Part shown: positions 26,206 through 33,356 of the stretch, piece by piece
Layout of the letters: each line of letters starts with the position of its first letter
Numbering within the stretch: the first letter of the stretch is position 1
Source of the DNA: Streptomyces fungicidicus
Lineage (GTDB): Bacteria; Actinomycetota; Actinomycetes; Streptomycetales; Streptomycetaceae
Direction of reading: 5' to 3'
DNA: 64,000 nt
Assembly (NCBI RefSeq): GCF_003665435.1
Contig: NZ_CP023407.1
Coordinates: forward strand, 5,505,501-5,569,500
Program-made: the position numbers and the translations under genes
The notes under the pieces: model-generated
The model's input: the letters and a program-made list of their open reading frames with translations, nothing else
Told to the model about the DNA's origin: nothing
The model's database searches: none

Positions 26206-27120
26206 ATGGTCCTCGGACTGCTTCGACGCCTGCGCCCGCACGGCGCCTCCGGCGCCGCCTCGGGCCTCACGGTCCCCCTGCCGGACGGGGCGGGGGCGTT
26301 CGGCTGCGAGACCGTCGACGTCCTGGGGCAGCCCCTGGGTGCGGCCGAGGTCACGGTGACCGCTCTCGACAGCCACCGTGTGGTGGCCGGCGGCACCACC
26401 GACCCGTACGGCTACTTCATGGCGGCCCTGCCCCCGGGGAGGTACAGCGTGATGGTGGCCGCGGAGGGCCTGACGCCCGTCCGCGAGACCGTCGACATCA
26501 CCGCCGGGGTGGCTCTCGCCCCCGTGCGCGTGACGCTGCAACCCGGACGCCAACTGGAGCTGCCGCCGCCCGGCACCTGGCTGTTCGACCCTCCGCACAC
26601 CGCGATCCGGTTCATCGCCAAACACGTGGGCATGGCCCATGTGCACGGCCGCTTCACCCGGTTCGAGGGCGGCATCCGGGTCGCGGAGAACATGGCCGAC
26701 TCCCAGGTCTCGGTGCGCATCGACGCCTCCAGCCTCACCACGGGCAACCGGACCCGCGACAACCACCTGCGGTCCGCCGACTTCCTCGACGTCGGCAACT
26801 ACCCGTACATCGACTTCACCAGCACCCGGTTCGCCTACCGCGGCGGCTCCCGGTGGACGCTGCACGGCACCCTCACGATGCACGGCACCAGCCGCTCCGT
26901 GGGGCTCGACACCGAGTACCTCGGCACCGTAAACGGCGGCTACGAGCAGGAACTGCGCTGCGCGGCGCTCGCGAAGGCGGAGCTGCACCGCGAGGACTTC
27001 ACCCTCAACTGGCGTTCCATGCTCGCCCGTGGCATCGCCGTCGTCGGGCCGACGGTCCAGCTGGAGCTGGACGTGCAGGCCATGTACCGCACCCACGACA
27101 CGCCGACCCCGCCCCAGTGA
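26206..27120 (+). CDS. YceI-family protein with N-terminal carboxypeptidase-regulatory-like domain
   Basis: A 304-residue protein in two parts. Residues about 25-115 form a transthyretin-like/carboxypeptidase regulatory beta-sandwich (VDVLGQPLGAAEVTV, TDPYGYFMAALPPGRYSV). Residues about 120-300 form a YceI lipocalin-like domain (FDPPHTAIRFIAKHVGMAHV, HGRFTRFEGG, NHLRSADFLDVGNYPYIDF), a fold that binds isoprenoid-like lipids. No signal peptide is evident. The ATG at 26206 (AAAGGTG upstream) and an in-frame ATG at 26185 are both possible. It lies inside the aryl-CoA locus but has no obvious role there. Confidence 0.85.
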   Translation: MVLGLLRRLRPHGASGAASGLTVPLPDGAGAFGCETVDVLGQPLGAAEVTVTALDSHRVVAGGTTDPYGYFMAALPPGRYSVMVAAEGLTPVRETVDITAGVALAPVRVTLQPGRQLELPPPGTWLFDPPHTAIRFIAKHVGMAHVHGRFTRFEGGIRVAENMADSQVSVRIDASSLTTGNRTRDNHLRSADFLDVGNYPYIDFTSTRFAYRGGSRWTLHGTLTMHGTSRSVGLDTEYLGTVNGGYEQELRCAALAKAELHREDFTLNWRSMLARGIAVVGPTVQLELDVQAMYRTHDTPTPPQ

Positions 27121-27148
27121 CGGGCGCGCGGGGCGCGGCCCCGGGCCG

Positions 27149-27970
27149 TCACACGCCCACGAACCGCGCCCCCGCGTCCCGCAGCCGGTCGTGCAGGCCG
27201 CGGAAGACGGCCGCCGAGCGGGTGCCCGGCCAGCCGGCGGGGAGCAGGGCGGCGGGCAGTCCGGGGTCGGCGTAGGGGAGATGACGCCAGGAGTCCAGGG
27301 CGAGGAGGTAGTCGCGGTAGGCCTCCTCGGGCGGGGTGTCCGTCCGCTCCTCCCAGGCGCGCAGCACCGGCGCGTGCCGGTCCAGGAACGCCTCGTGCTG
27401 CCCGGCGATGGCGGTCAGGTCCCACCAGCGCGCGGCCGCCTGAGCGGTTGGCGCGAAGCCGAGGTGCGCGCCGCGGAAGAAGTCGACGTAGGCGTCCAGG
27501 CGCAGCCGTTCCAGGGTGTGCCTGGTCTCCTCGTACAGCCGGGCCGGGGCGATCCACACGCCCGGGGCCGCCGTGCCGAAGCCGAGGCCGGACAGCCGTG
27601 AGCGCAGGACGTGCCGCTTCTGCCGTTGGGACTCCGGCACGGAGAACACGGCGAGCACCCAGCCCTCGTCCTCCGGCGGATCCGTGGCGTACACCCGCCG
27701 GTCGCCGTCGTCGAGCAACTGGCGTGCCTCGGGCGAGAGTTCGTAGCCGGCCGCCCCGAGGGCGGTGCGCGCGGGGACCAGCAGGCCGCGCCGTTTCAGC
27801 CGGGACACCGAGGAGCGCACGGACGGGGCGTCCACACCGACCGCGGCCAGCAGCCGGATCAGCTCGGCGACGGGCACCGGGCCCTCCACGGAGCGGCCGT
27901 ACGCGCCGTAGAGCGTGACGATGAGGGATCTCGGAGCGTGCTGGGCTTGCTGGTCGGACACGTTGATCAT
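27149..27970 (-). CDS. PaaX-family transcriptional repressor
   Basis: A 273-residue regulator with the PaaX layout: an N-terminal winged helix (RSLIVTLYGAYGR, VGVDAPSVRSSVSRLKRRGL), a central PaaX domain (DEGWVLAVFSVPESQRQKRH, LSGLGFGTAAPGVWIAP) and a C-terminal domain with YRDYLLALDSWRHLPYADPG. PaaX repressors respond to aryl-CoA thioesters. Co-directional with, and 36 bases behind, the aryl-CoA ligase gene, it probably controls the whole catabolic locus by sensing the ligase product. Confidence 0.9.
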   Translation of the reverse strand: MINVSDQQAQHAPRSLIVTLYGAYGRSVEGPVPVAELIRLLAAVGVDAPSVRSSVSRLKRRGLLVPARTALGAAGYELSPEARQLLDDGDRRVYATDPPEDEGWVLAVFSVPESQRQKRHVLRSRLSGLGFGTAAPGVWIAPARLYEETRHTLERLRLDAYVDFFRGAHLGFAPTAQAAARWWDLTAIAGQHEAFLDRHAPVLRAWEERTDTPPEEAYRDYLLALDSWRHLPYADPGLPAALLPAGWPGTRSAAVFRGLHDRLRDAGARFVGV

Positions 27971-28006
27971 CTTAGGTCGTGTGCGCGGGGGTGCCGTCCG
28001 GGGGCG

Positions 28007-29617
28007 TCACGTCCGGCCCTCGCCGGTCCCGGCGGGAGCGCGCAGACGGAACCGCTGGAGCTTGCCGGTGGCCGTGCGCGGCAGCGCCTCCAGGAACACG
28101 ATCTCCTTCGGGCACTTGTACGGCGCGAGTTCGGACTTCACGAAGGAACGCAGCGCCTCCGCGTCGCGCGGCGCGCCCTCCACGAGGACCGCGTACGCCA
28201 CCACGACCTGGCCGCGTGTCTCGTCGGGCCGCCCGACCACCGCCGCCTCCACGACGTCCGGGTGGCGCAGCAGGGCGTCCTCGACCTCGGGGCCGGCGAT
28301 GTTGTACCCGGCCGAGATGATCATGTCGTCGGCGCGGGCGACGTACCGGAACCGGCCGTCGGGGTCGCGGACATAGGTGTCGCCGGTGATGTTCCAGCCG
28401 TCGCGCACGTACTCCCGCTGGCGCGGGTCGGCGAGGTAGCGGCAGCCGACCGGGCCGCGCACCGCGAGCAGTCCCGGCTCCCCGTCGGGCACCGGGACGC
28501 CGTCGGCGTCCTGCACCCGGGCCTGCCAGCCGGGGACCGGAAATCCCGTCGTCCCGGGGCGGATCCGTTCGTCGGCGGCGGAGACGAAGATGTGCAGCAG
28601 TTCGGTGGCGCCGATGCCGTTGATGATCCGCAGCCCGGTGCGTTCGTGCCAGGCCCGCCAGGTGGCGGCGGGGAGGTTCTCGCCGGCCGAGACGCAGCGG
28701 CGCAGCGAGGAGACGTCGTGGGAGTCCAGTTCGCCGAGCATCGCCCGGTAGGCGGTGGGCGCGGTGAACAGCACCGACACCCCGTGCTCGGCGATCGCGG
28801 GCAACAGCTGCCGCGGGTGCGCCTGTTCGAGGAGCAGCGCGCTGGCGCCGGCCCGCAGCGGGAACACCACCAGGCCGCCGAGGCCGAAGGTGAAGCCGAG
28901 CGGGGGACTGCCGGCGAACACGTCGTCCGCGACCGGCCGCAGCACGTGCCGGGAGAAGGTGTCCGCGATCGCCAGCACGTCCCGGTGGAAGTGCATGCAG
29001 CCCTTGGGACGCCCGGTCGTGCCGGAGGTGAAGGCGATCAGCGCCACGTCGTCGGCCGCGGTCGGCACGGCCTCGTACGGTGTGCCGGGCGCGGGGCGGC
29101 GCAGCAGGTCGCCGGGGGAGTCGCCGCCGTAGGTGAGCACGGCGAGGTCCGGGACCTCGGCCTTGGCGAGGTCGTCGACGGCCCGCGCGTCGCACAGCGC
29201 GTGGCGGACCTCGGCGATCTCGCAGACGGTGCGCAGCTCGTGGGGGCGCTGCTGGGCCAGTACGGTGACGGCGATCCCGCCCGCCTTCAGCACCGCCAGC
29301 CAGCAGGCGGCCAGCCAGGGCGTGGTGGGGCCGCGCAGCAGCACCCGGTTGCCGGGGACGATCCCGAGGTCACCGGTGAGGAGGTGGGCGAGCCGGTCCA
29401 CGTGGGCGCGCAGCTCGCCGTACGTCCAGGCCGTGCCGTCTGGGGCGCGGAACGCGGGGCGGCCGTCGGGCTGGCCGTGCAGCAGTTCGGCGGCGCAGTT
29501 CAGCCGCTCGGGGTAGCGCAGCTCCGGCAGGTCGAAGCGGAGCTCGGGCCACTGCCCGGGTGGTGGGAGATGGTCGCGGGCGAAGGTGTCGACGTGCGCG
29601 GTGGCCCGTGGATTCAT
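28007..29617 (-). CDS. Aryl-CoA ligase (2-aminobenzoate/benzoate-CoA ligase type)
   Basis: AMP-forming acyl-CoA synthetase of 536 aa. The P-loop is IAFTSGTTGRPKGCMHFHRD, the hinge region is GWNITGDTYVRDPDGRFRYV, followed by RADDMIISAGYNIAGPEVED, and the catalytic lysine is in LPRTATGKLQRFRL. The overall pattern (NCAAELLHG..., ERTGLRIINGIGATELLHIF) is that of benzoate-type ligases, which activate an aromatic acid to its CoA thioester. It would supply the substrate of the monooxygenase fusion. Divergent from the acyl-CoA dehydrogenase gene. Confidence 0.88.
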   Translation of the reverse strand: MNPRATAHVDTFARDHLPPPGQWPELRFDLPELRYPERLNCAAELLHGQPDGRPAFRAPDGTAWTYGELRAHVDRLAHLLTGDLGIVPGNRVLLRGPTTPWLAACWLAVLKAGGIAVTVLAQQRPHELRTVCEIAEVRHALCDARAVDDLAKAEVPDLAVLTYGGDSPGDLLRRPAPGTPYEAVPTAADDVALIAFTSGTTGRPKGCMHFHRDVLAIADTFSRHVLRPVADDVFAGSPPLGFTFGLGGLVVFPLRAGASALLLEQAHPRQLLPAIAEHGVSVLFTAPTAYRAMLGELDSHDVSSLRRCVSAGENLPAATWRAWHERTGLRIINGIGATELLHIFVSAADERIRPGTTGFPVPGWQARVQDADGVPVPDGEPGLLAVRGPVGCRYLADPRQREYVRDGWNITGDTYVRDPDGRFRYVARADDMIISAGYNIAGPEVEDALLRHPDVVEAAVVGRPDETRGQVVVAYAVLVEGAPRDAEALRSFVKSELAPYKCPKEIVFLEALPRTATGKLQRFRLRAPAGTGEGRT

Positions 29618-29659
29618 GACGGTTCGCCCCCTTGGCGTGGTGGGCTCGCCTCAGGAGCG

Positions 29660-29695
29660 TATCGCGTTGGTGACGGCAGTCAACGGTCCGCGATA
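29660..29695. promoter_or_regulatory. Operator-like inverted repeat between divergent ligase and dehydrogenase genes
   Basis: Perfect inverted arms TATCGCG (29660-29666) and CGCGATA (29689-29695) flank an inner GTTG...CAAC pair, about 40 bases upstream of the dehydrogenase gene and 45 bases upstream of the ligase gene. A PaaX-type repressor is encoded in the ligase operon, so this is the natural candidate operator. Confidence 0.5.
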
Positions 29696-29734
29696 ACCTC
29701 GGGAGTGGCCCAGTGGCGAGGGAAGGGACCGGCG

Positions 29735-30859
29735 ATGACCGCATTCTCGCTCGAACCGGCACAACTCGCCTGGTGTGCGGAGCTGCGCGTACTGGCCGCG
29801 GAGCGCCTGCGGCCGCTCGCCGGGAAGGGTGAGCCCGGCCGGGTGAACCGCGCGCTGCTGGCCGAACTCGGCGCGCTCGGCCTGCTGCCCCGCCTGTTCA
29901 CCTCGGGGGCGCTCGAGCTGTGCCTGATGCGCGAGTCCCTCGCCCACGCCTGCACCGAGGCGGAGACCGCCCTCGCCCTCCAGGGCCTGGGCGCCCACCC
30001 GGTCCACGCCCACGGCACGGACGCCCAGCGCGCCCACTGGCTCCCCCGGGTGGCCGCCGGCACGGCGGTCGCGGCCTTCGCCCTGACCGAACCGGCCGCC
30101 GGCTCGGACGCGGCCGCACTGTCCCTCACCGCGACCCCGGCGGCGGACGGGTGGCGGCTCAGCGGGGAGAAGTGCTGGATCTCGCACGCGCCCGAGGCCG
30201 ACTTCTACACGGCGTTCGCCCGCACCACCCCCGGCGCCGGCGCGCGCGGCGTGACCGCGTTCCTGGTCCCCGCCGACCGGCCCGGCCTCACCGGGACCGC
30301 GCTCGACATGCTCTCGCCGCACCCCATCGGCGCCCTCGCCTTCGACGCCGTGCCGGTGACCGCCGACGACGTGCTCGGCGAGGTGGACCGGGGCTTCCGC
30401 GTCGCGATGGACACCCTCAACCTGTTCCGCCCCAGCGTCGGCGCCTTCGCCGTCGGCATGGCCCAGGCCGCCCTGGACGCGACCCTCGGCCACACCGCCC
30501 GGCGGGACGCCTTCGGCGGCAAGCTGAAGGACCTCCAGTCCGTCGCCCACCAGGTCGCCGAGATGGCCCTGCGCACGGAGTCGGCCCGGCTGATGGTCTA
30601 CGCGGCGGCGACGGCGTACGACGAGGGCGCCCCCGATGTGCCCCGGCGCTCCGCGATGGCGAAGCTGCTGGCCACCGAGACCGCGCAGTACGTCGTCGAC
30701 AGGGCCGTCCAGCTCCACGGAGCACGCGCCCTGCAGCGCGGGCACCTGCTCGAACACCTCTACCGCGAGGTCCGCGCCCCCCGCATCTACGAGGGGGCGA
30801 GTGAGGTGCAACGGAGCATCATCGCCAAGGAGTTGTACAAGAACCTGGAGGACAGGTGA
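29735..30859 (+). CDS. Acyl-CoA dehydrogenase
   Basis: FAD-dependent dehydrogenase of 374 aa. Motifs are AFALTEPAAGSDAAALSLTA, EKCWISHAPEADFYTAF, RRDAFGGKLKDLQSVAHQVA and the catalytic-base region PRIYEGASEVQRSIIAKEL. It would desaturate a ring-derived or ring-opened acyl-CoA in the aromatic pathway. The ATG at 29735 follows GGAAGGGA. Its stop overlaps the start of the RidA gene by 4 bases, which ties imine/enamine processing to this step. Confidence 0.92.
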   Translation: MTAFSLEPAQLAWCAELRVLAAERLRPLAGKGEPGRVNRALLAELGALGLLPRLFTSGALELCLMRESLAHACTEAETALALQGLGAHPVHAHGTDAQRAHWLPRVAAGTAVAAFALTEPAAGSDAAALSLTATPAADGWRLSGEKCWISHAPEADFYTAFARTTPGAGARGVTAFLVPADRPGLTGTALDMLSPHPIGALAFDAVPVTADDVLGEVDRGFRVAMDTLNLFRPSVGAFAVGMAQAALDATLGHTARRDAFGGKLKDLQSVAHQVAEMALRTESARLMVYAAATAYDEGAPDVPRRSAMAKLLATETAQYVVDRAVQLHGARALQRGHLLEHLYREVRAPRIYEGASEVQRSIIAKELYKNLEDR

Positions 30860-31254
30860 CCGCCGAGCGCGTCAACCCGCCCGAGCTCTCCCCGCCGGCC
30901 GGCTTCTCCCACGCCGTCGTCGCCACCGGCTCCCGGCTGGTGTTCCTGGCCGGCCAGACCGCCCTCGACGCCGACGGCAAGGTGGTCGGCGACACCCTGC
31001 CCGAGCAGTTCACCCGGGCCCTCGCCAATCTGCTCACCGCCCTGCGCGCCGCCGGCGGCGCCCCCGCCGACCTGGCCCGCGTCACCGTGTACGCCACCGA
31101 CGTGGCCGCCTACCGCACGCACGCCCGCGAACTGGGCCGGGTCTGGCGCGAGCTGGCCGGCCGGGACTACCCGGCGATGGCGGTGGTGGAGGTGGTCCGG
31201 CTGTGGGACGAACGGGCGATGGTGGAACTCGACGGCTTCGCCCTGCTGCCCTGA
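30856..31254 (+). CDS. RidA/YjgF/UK114-family imine deaminase
   Basis: A 132-residue Rid protein. It starts at a GTG overlapping the dehydrogenase stop. Family motifs are FSHAVVATGSRLVFLAGQTA, the L-x-x-A-L-x-AAG-A-x-x-DLARVTVYATD strand, and YPAMAVVEVVRLWDERAMVEL. Rid proteins hydrolyse reactive enamines and imines. A Rid member coupled to an acyl-CoA dehydrogenase recalls the abm operon for 2-aminobenzoyl-CoA degradation, where nitrogen must leave as ammonia. The conserved active-site arginine of archetypal RidA is not clearly present, so it may be another Rid subgroup. Confidence 0.85.
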   Translation: MTAERVNPPELSPPAGFSHAVVATGSRLVFLAGQTALDADGKVVGDTLPEQFTRALANLLTALRAAGGAPADLARVTVYATDVAAYRTHARELGRVWRELAGRDYPAMAVVEVVRLWDERAMVELDGFALLP

Positions 31255-31364
31255 GTGGCGCGGCCGCAGCCGACTCGCCACCGAACAGGTGACGGTGACC
31301 GGCCGCGGACACCGCGCCGGGTACTGGTGGATTGCCAGATTCCGCTCATTTCGGGAGGTTCCCC

Positions 31365-31808
31365 ATGCCCGTACGTCCCCTTCTCGGCGTTGCGGCCGGG
31401 GCCGGGCTGCTGCTGTTCGGCTTCGCCGCGGCCGCCCCCTCGGCGGCGTCGGCCGTCTCCGCCGCTCCCGAGGAGTCCGTGACCGTGGACTCCAAGGGCC
31501 GGATGGCCGACGGTTCCGTCACCCTCTCGGGTACCTACCGCTGCCACGGCGGCAGCGGGCCGGTCTTCGTCAGCTCCGCGGTGAGCCGGCCCTCGTCCAC
31601 GCTCCACTACTCCGTCGGCGGCACCAAGGCCGTCTGCGACGGAAAGAAGCACCGCTGGGAGAACACCGGCACCGTGCCCGCCGGAGCCCTGAAGAAGGGT
31701 CCCGCCCGCGTCGAGGCCACCCTCATGGAACTGCGCCCCAGCGGCCTCATGCTGCTGCCCGTCGTCCACGCGGTCCAGCACCGGGACATCACGCTGGCCG
31801 AGGACTGA
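31365..31808 (+). CDS. Small secreted protein, DUF6299-like
   Basis: A 147-residue protein with a Sec-type signal peptide (VRPLLGVAAGAGLLLFGFAA, then ASAVSA cleavage) and a compact secreted domain of about 115 residues with two cysteines (TYRCHG and KAVCDG) likely to form a disulfide. The TVTLSGTYRCHGGSGPVFVS strand pair matches what I know of DUF6299 proteins in Streptomyces. The ATG at 31365 has GGGAGG upstream. Function unknown. Confidence 0.7.
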   Translation: MPVRPLLGVAAGAGLLLFGFAAAAPSAASAVSAAPEESVTVDSKGRMADGSVTLSGTYRCHGGSGPVFVSSAVSRPSSTLHYSVGGTKAVCDGKKHRWENTGTVPAGALKKGPARVEATLMELRPSGLMLLPVVHAVQHRDITLAED

Positions 31809-31817
31809 CCGGCGGCC

Positions 31818-32885
31818 TCACCCCGTCGCGAACCCGTCGCCCGGCCAGTCCAGCAGTCGCGCGCCGATCACCGCGGTCTGCAGCATGTAGCGGTGGGCCG
31901 GATCCGACGGGTTCGCGCCGGTCAGCTTGTGGATCCGCTCCAGGCGGTACGTCAGCGCACGCACGCTCAGTGACAGCCGCCGGGCCGCCTCCGCCGCCAC
32001 ACAGCCGGTGTCGAAGTAGGCGGTCAGCGTGTCCAGGAGCGGCTGGGCGCCGCCCCGGGCCGCGGTCAGCGGCCCCAGCGTGTTGTGCACCAGATCGGCC
32101 ATGGCCTGGCGGTCGCGGGCCAGTACGGGATAGACGAGCAGGTCGGCGGCGCGCAGCACCGGATCGTCGAGTCCCAGCCGCTCGGCTATCTCCAGCGAGC
32201 TCAGCGCCTCCTCGTACGACTGGACGACACCGCCCGGCCCGAACTGCGGGCGGCCGATGGCCACCTGGCCTCCGTCGGTGGCGGCGTGCGCCTGCTTGGC
32301 GAAGTAGGTGAGCACCTCACTCTGGTGTCCGGGCGCGATGCACAGCAGCCGTCCGTCCTTGGTGGTGAGCAGGATGCTGCGGTCACCGAAACGGGATATC
32401 AGGGCGCGCTCCACCTGCCGCGGCACCGGGTCGCCCTCGTCGTAGACCACCGCGCCGCCGGCCACCGCGACCGCGTGCTCGTGCGACAGCCGCAGTCCGA
32501 AGCGCTCGGCGCGCTCCGCGAGCCGCCCCAGATCGCTCCGCCCGTAGAGCAGGTCGTCGATGAACTCCCGCCGCGCCGCCTCCTCCTGACGCACGGCCAG
32601 CCGCTGCGCCCGCTCGTACCCCTCGGCGAACGCGTCCACGACCTGCTGCACGGCGGCGAGCGCGCCGTCCGCCGAGTCCGTGCCGCGCGGCCACGCCCCG
32701 CGGGCTGCGGACAGATGGGCGCTGACGAGGGAGCGCAGTCCGAATCCCGACTCCGCCGCTCGTTCCCCCAGGGTCCGCCGGGAGGCGATCTCGTCCCGGG
32801 TGAGGCGCCGGCCCGTGGCCGCGACCTCTTTCAGGATGGAGGCATACCCGTCCAGATACTGCTCTGGAATGTCCCGCTCCGTCAC
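31818..32885 (-). CDS. PucR-type transcriptional regulator (CdaR/PucR C-terminal HTH)
   Basis: A 355-residue regulator. An N-terminal helical region (GYASILKEVAATGRRLTRDE) is followed by a GGDEF-like middle domain and a C-terminal PucR helix-turn-helix: LLDTLTAYFDTGCVAAEAAR, then RLSLSVRALTYRLERIHKLTG. Such proteins control purine, amino-acid or secondary-metabolism genes in Streptomyces. The GTG at 32885 with GGGGG upstream gives a normal N-terminus; longer in-frame starts would add a non-conserved stretch. Two strong palindromes lie in its upstream region. Confidence 0.85.
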   Translation of the reverse strand: MTERDIPEQYLDGYASILKEVAATGRRLTRDEIASRRTLGERAAESGFGLRSLVSAHLSAARGAWPRGTDSADGALAAVQQVVDAFAEGYERAQRLAVRQEEAARREFIDDLLYGRSDLGRLAERAERFGLRLSHEHAVAVAGGAVVYDEGDPVPRQVERALISRFGDRSILLTTKDGRLLCIAPGHQSEVLTYFAKQAHAATDGGQVAIGRPQFGPGGVVQSYEEALSSLEIAERLGLDDPVLRAADLLVYPVLARDRQAMADLVHNTLGPLTAARGGAQPLLDTLTAYFDTGCVAAEAARRLSLSVRALTYRLERIHKLTGANPSDPAHRYMLQTAVIGARLLDWPGDGFATG

Positions 32886-33356
32886 GTCGCCCCCCTGTTC
32901 TTGACGCGACCCTAACGCATGGGCTGCGTCACACCGGCACCAAGACCTACAAGAACATTGCCGGTTTCCGGCAATGCGTGATCGTACCCCCTGAGGGCAG
33001 CATGGTCCGCGGGGAGCACCGCGGATGGTTCCGGTGCCGGACACCGGCAGGTGCCCGGCACCGGAGCCCGGAGGGGAGCGGTGCCGCCCCGGCATGAGCG
33101 GTGAGCGGTGAGCGGAAGAGGGGGGCGCAGATGCGGACGGACGTGAGGACCGCGACGGAGCTGCCCGCCCGCCCGCTCCCGGGGCCGCCGCGCTGTCCCT
33201 TCCCGGATGAACCCGGGTCCTCGCGGTTGCCGCGTCCGCGGCGAAACCGCCGCGCCGGCTGAGCCGTCTCCTCCTGCACCGAGATGCAGCCGCCTCGTCA
33301 ACGAGGCACCTCTTCACCAGACTTCTGCCCGTTCTCAGCCCAGAAGGACGTGTCCC
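32886..33356. promoter_or_regulatory. Palindrome-rich intergenic region between PucR regulator and flotillin gene
   Basis: About 470 bases without a gene. It holds a perfect hairpin, CATTGCCGG-TTT-CCGGCAATG (32956-32976), 71 bases upstream of the PucR start, and a longer perfect inverted repeat, TCCGGTGCCGG / CCGGCACCGGA (33030-33040 and 33055-33065) with a 14-base spacer that itself contains CACCGGCAGGTG. These are good candidate operators or cruciform-forming sites. The flotillin promoter should lie in the right half. Confidence 0.55.
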
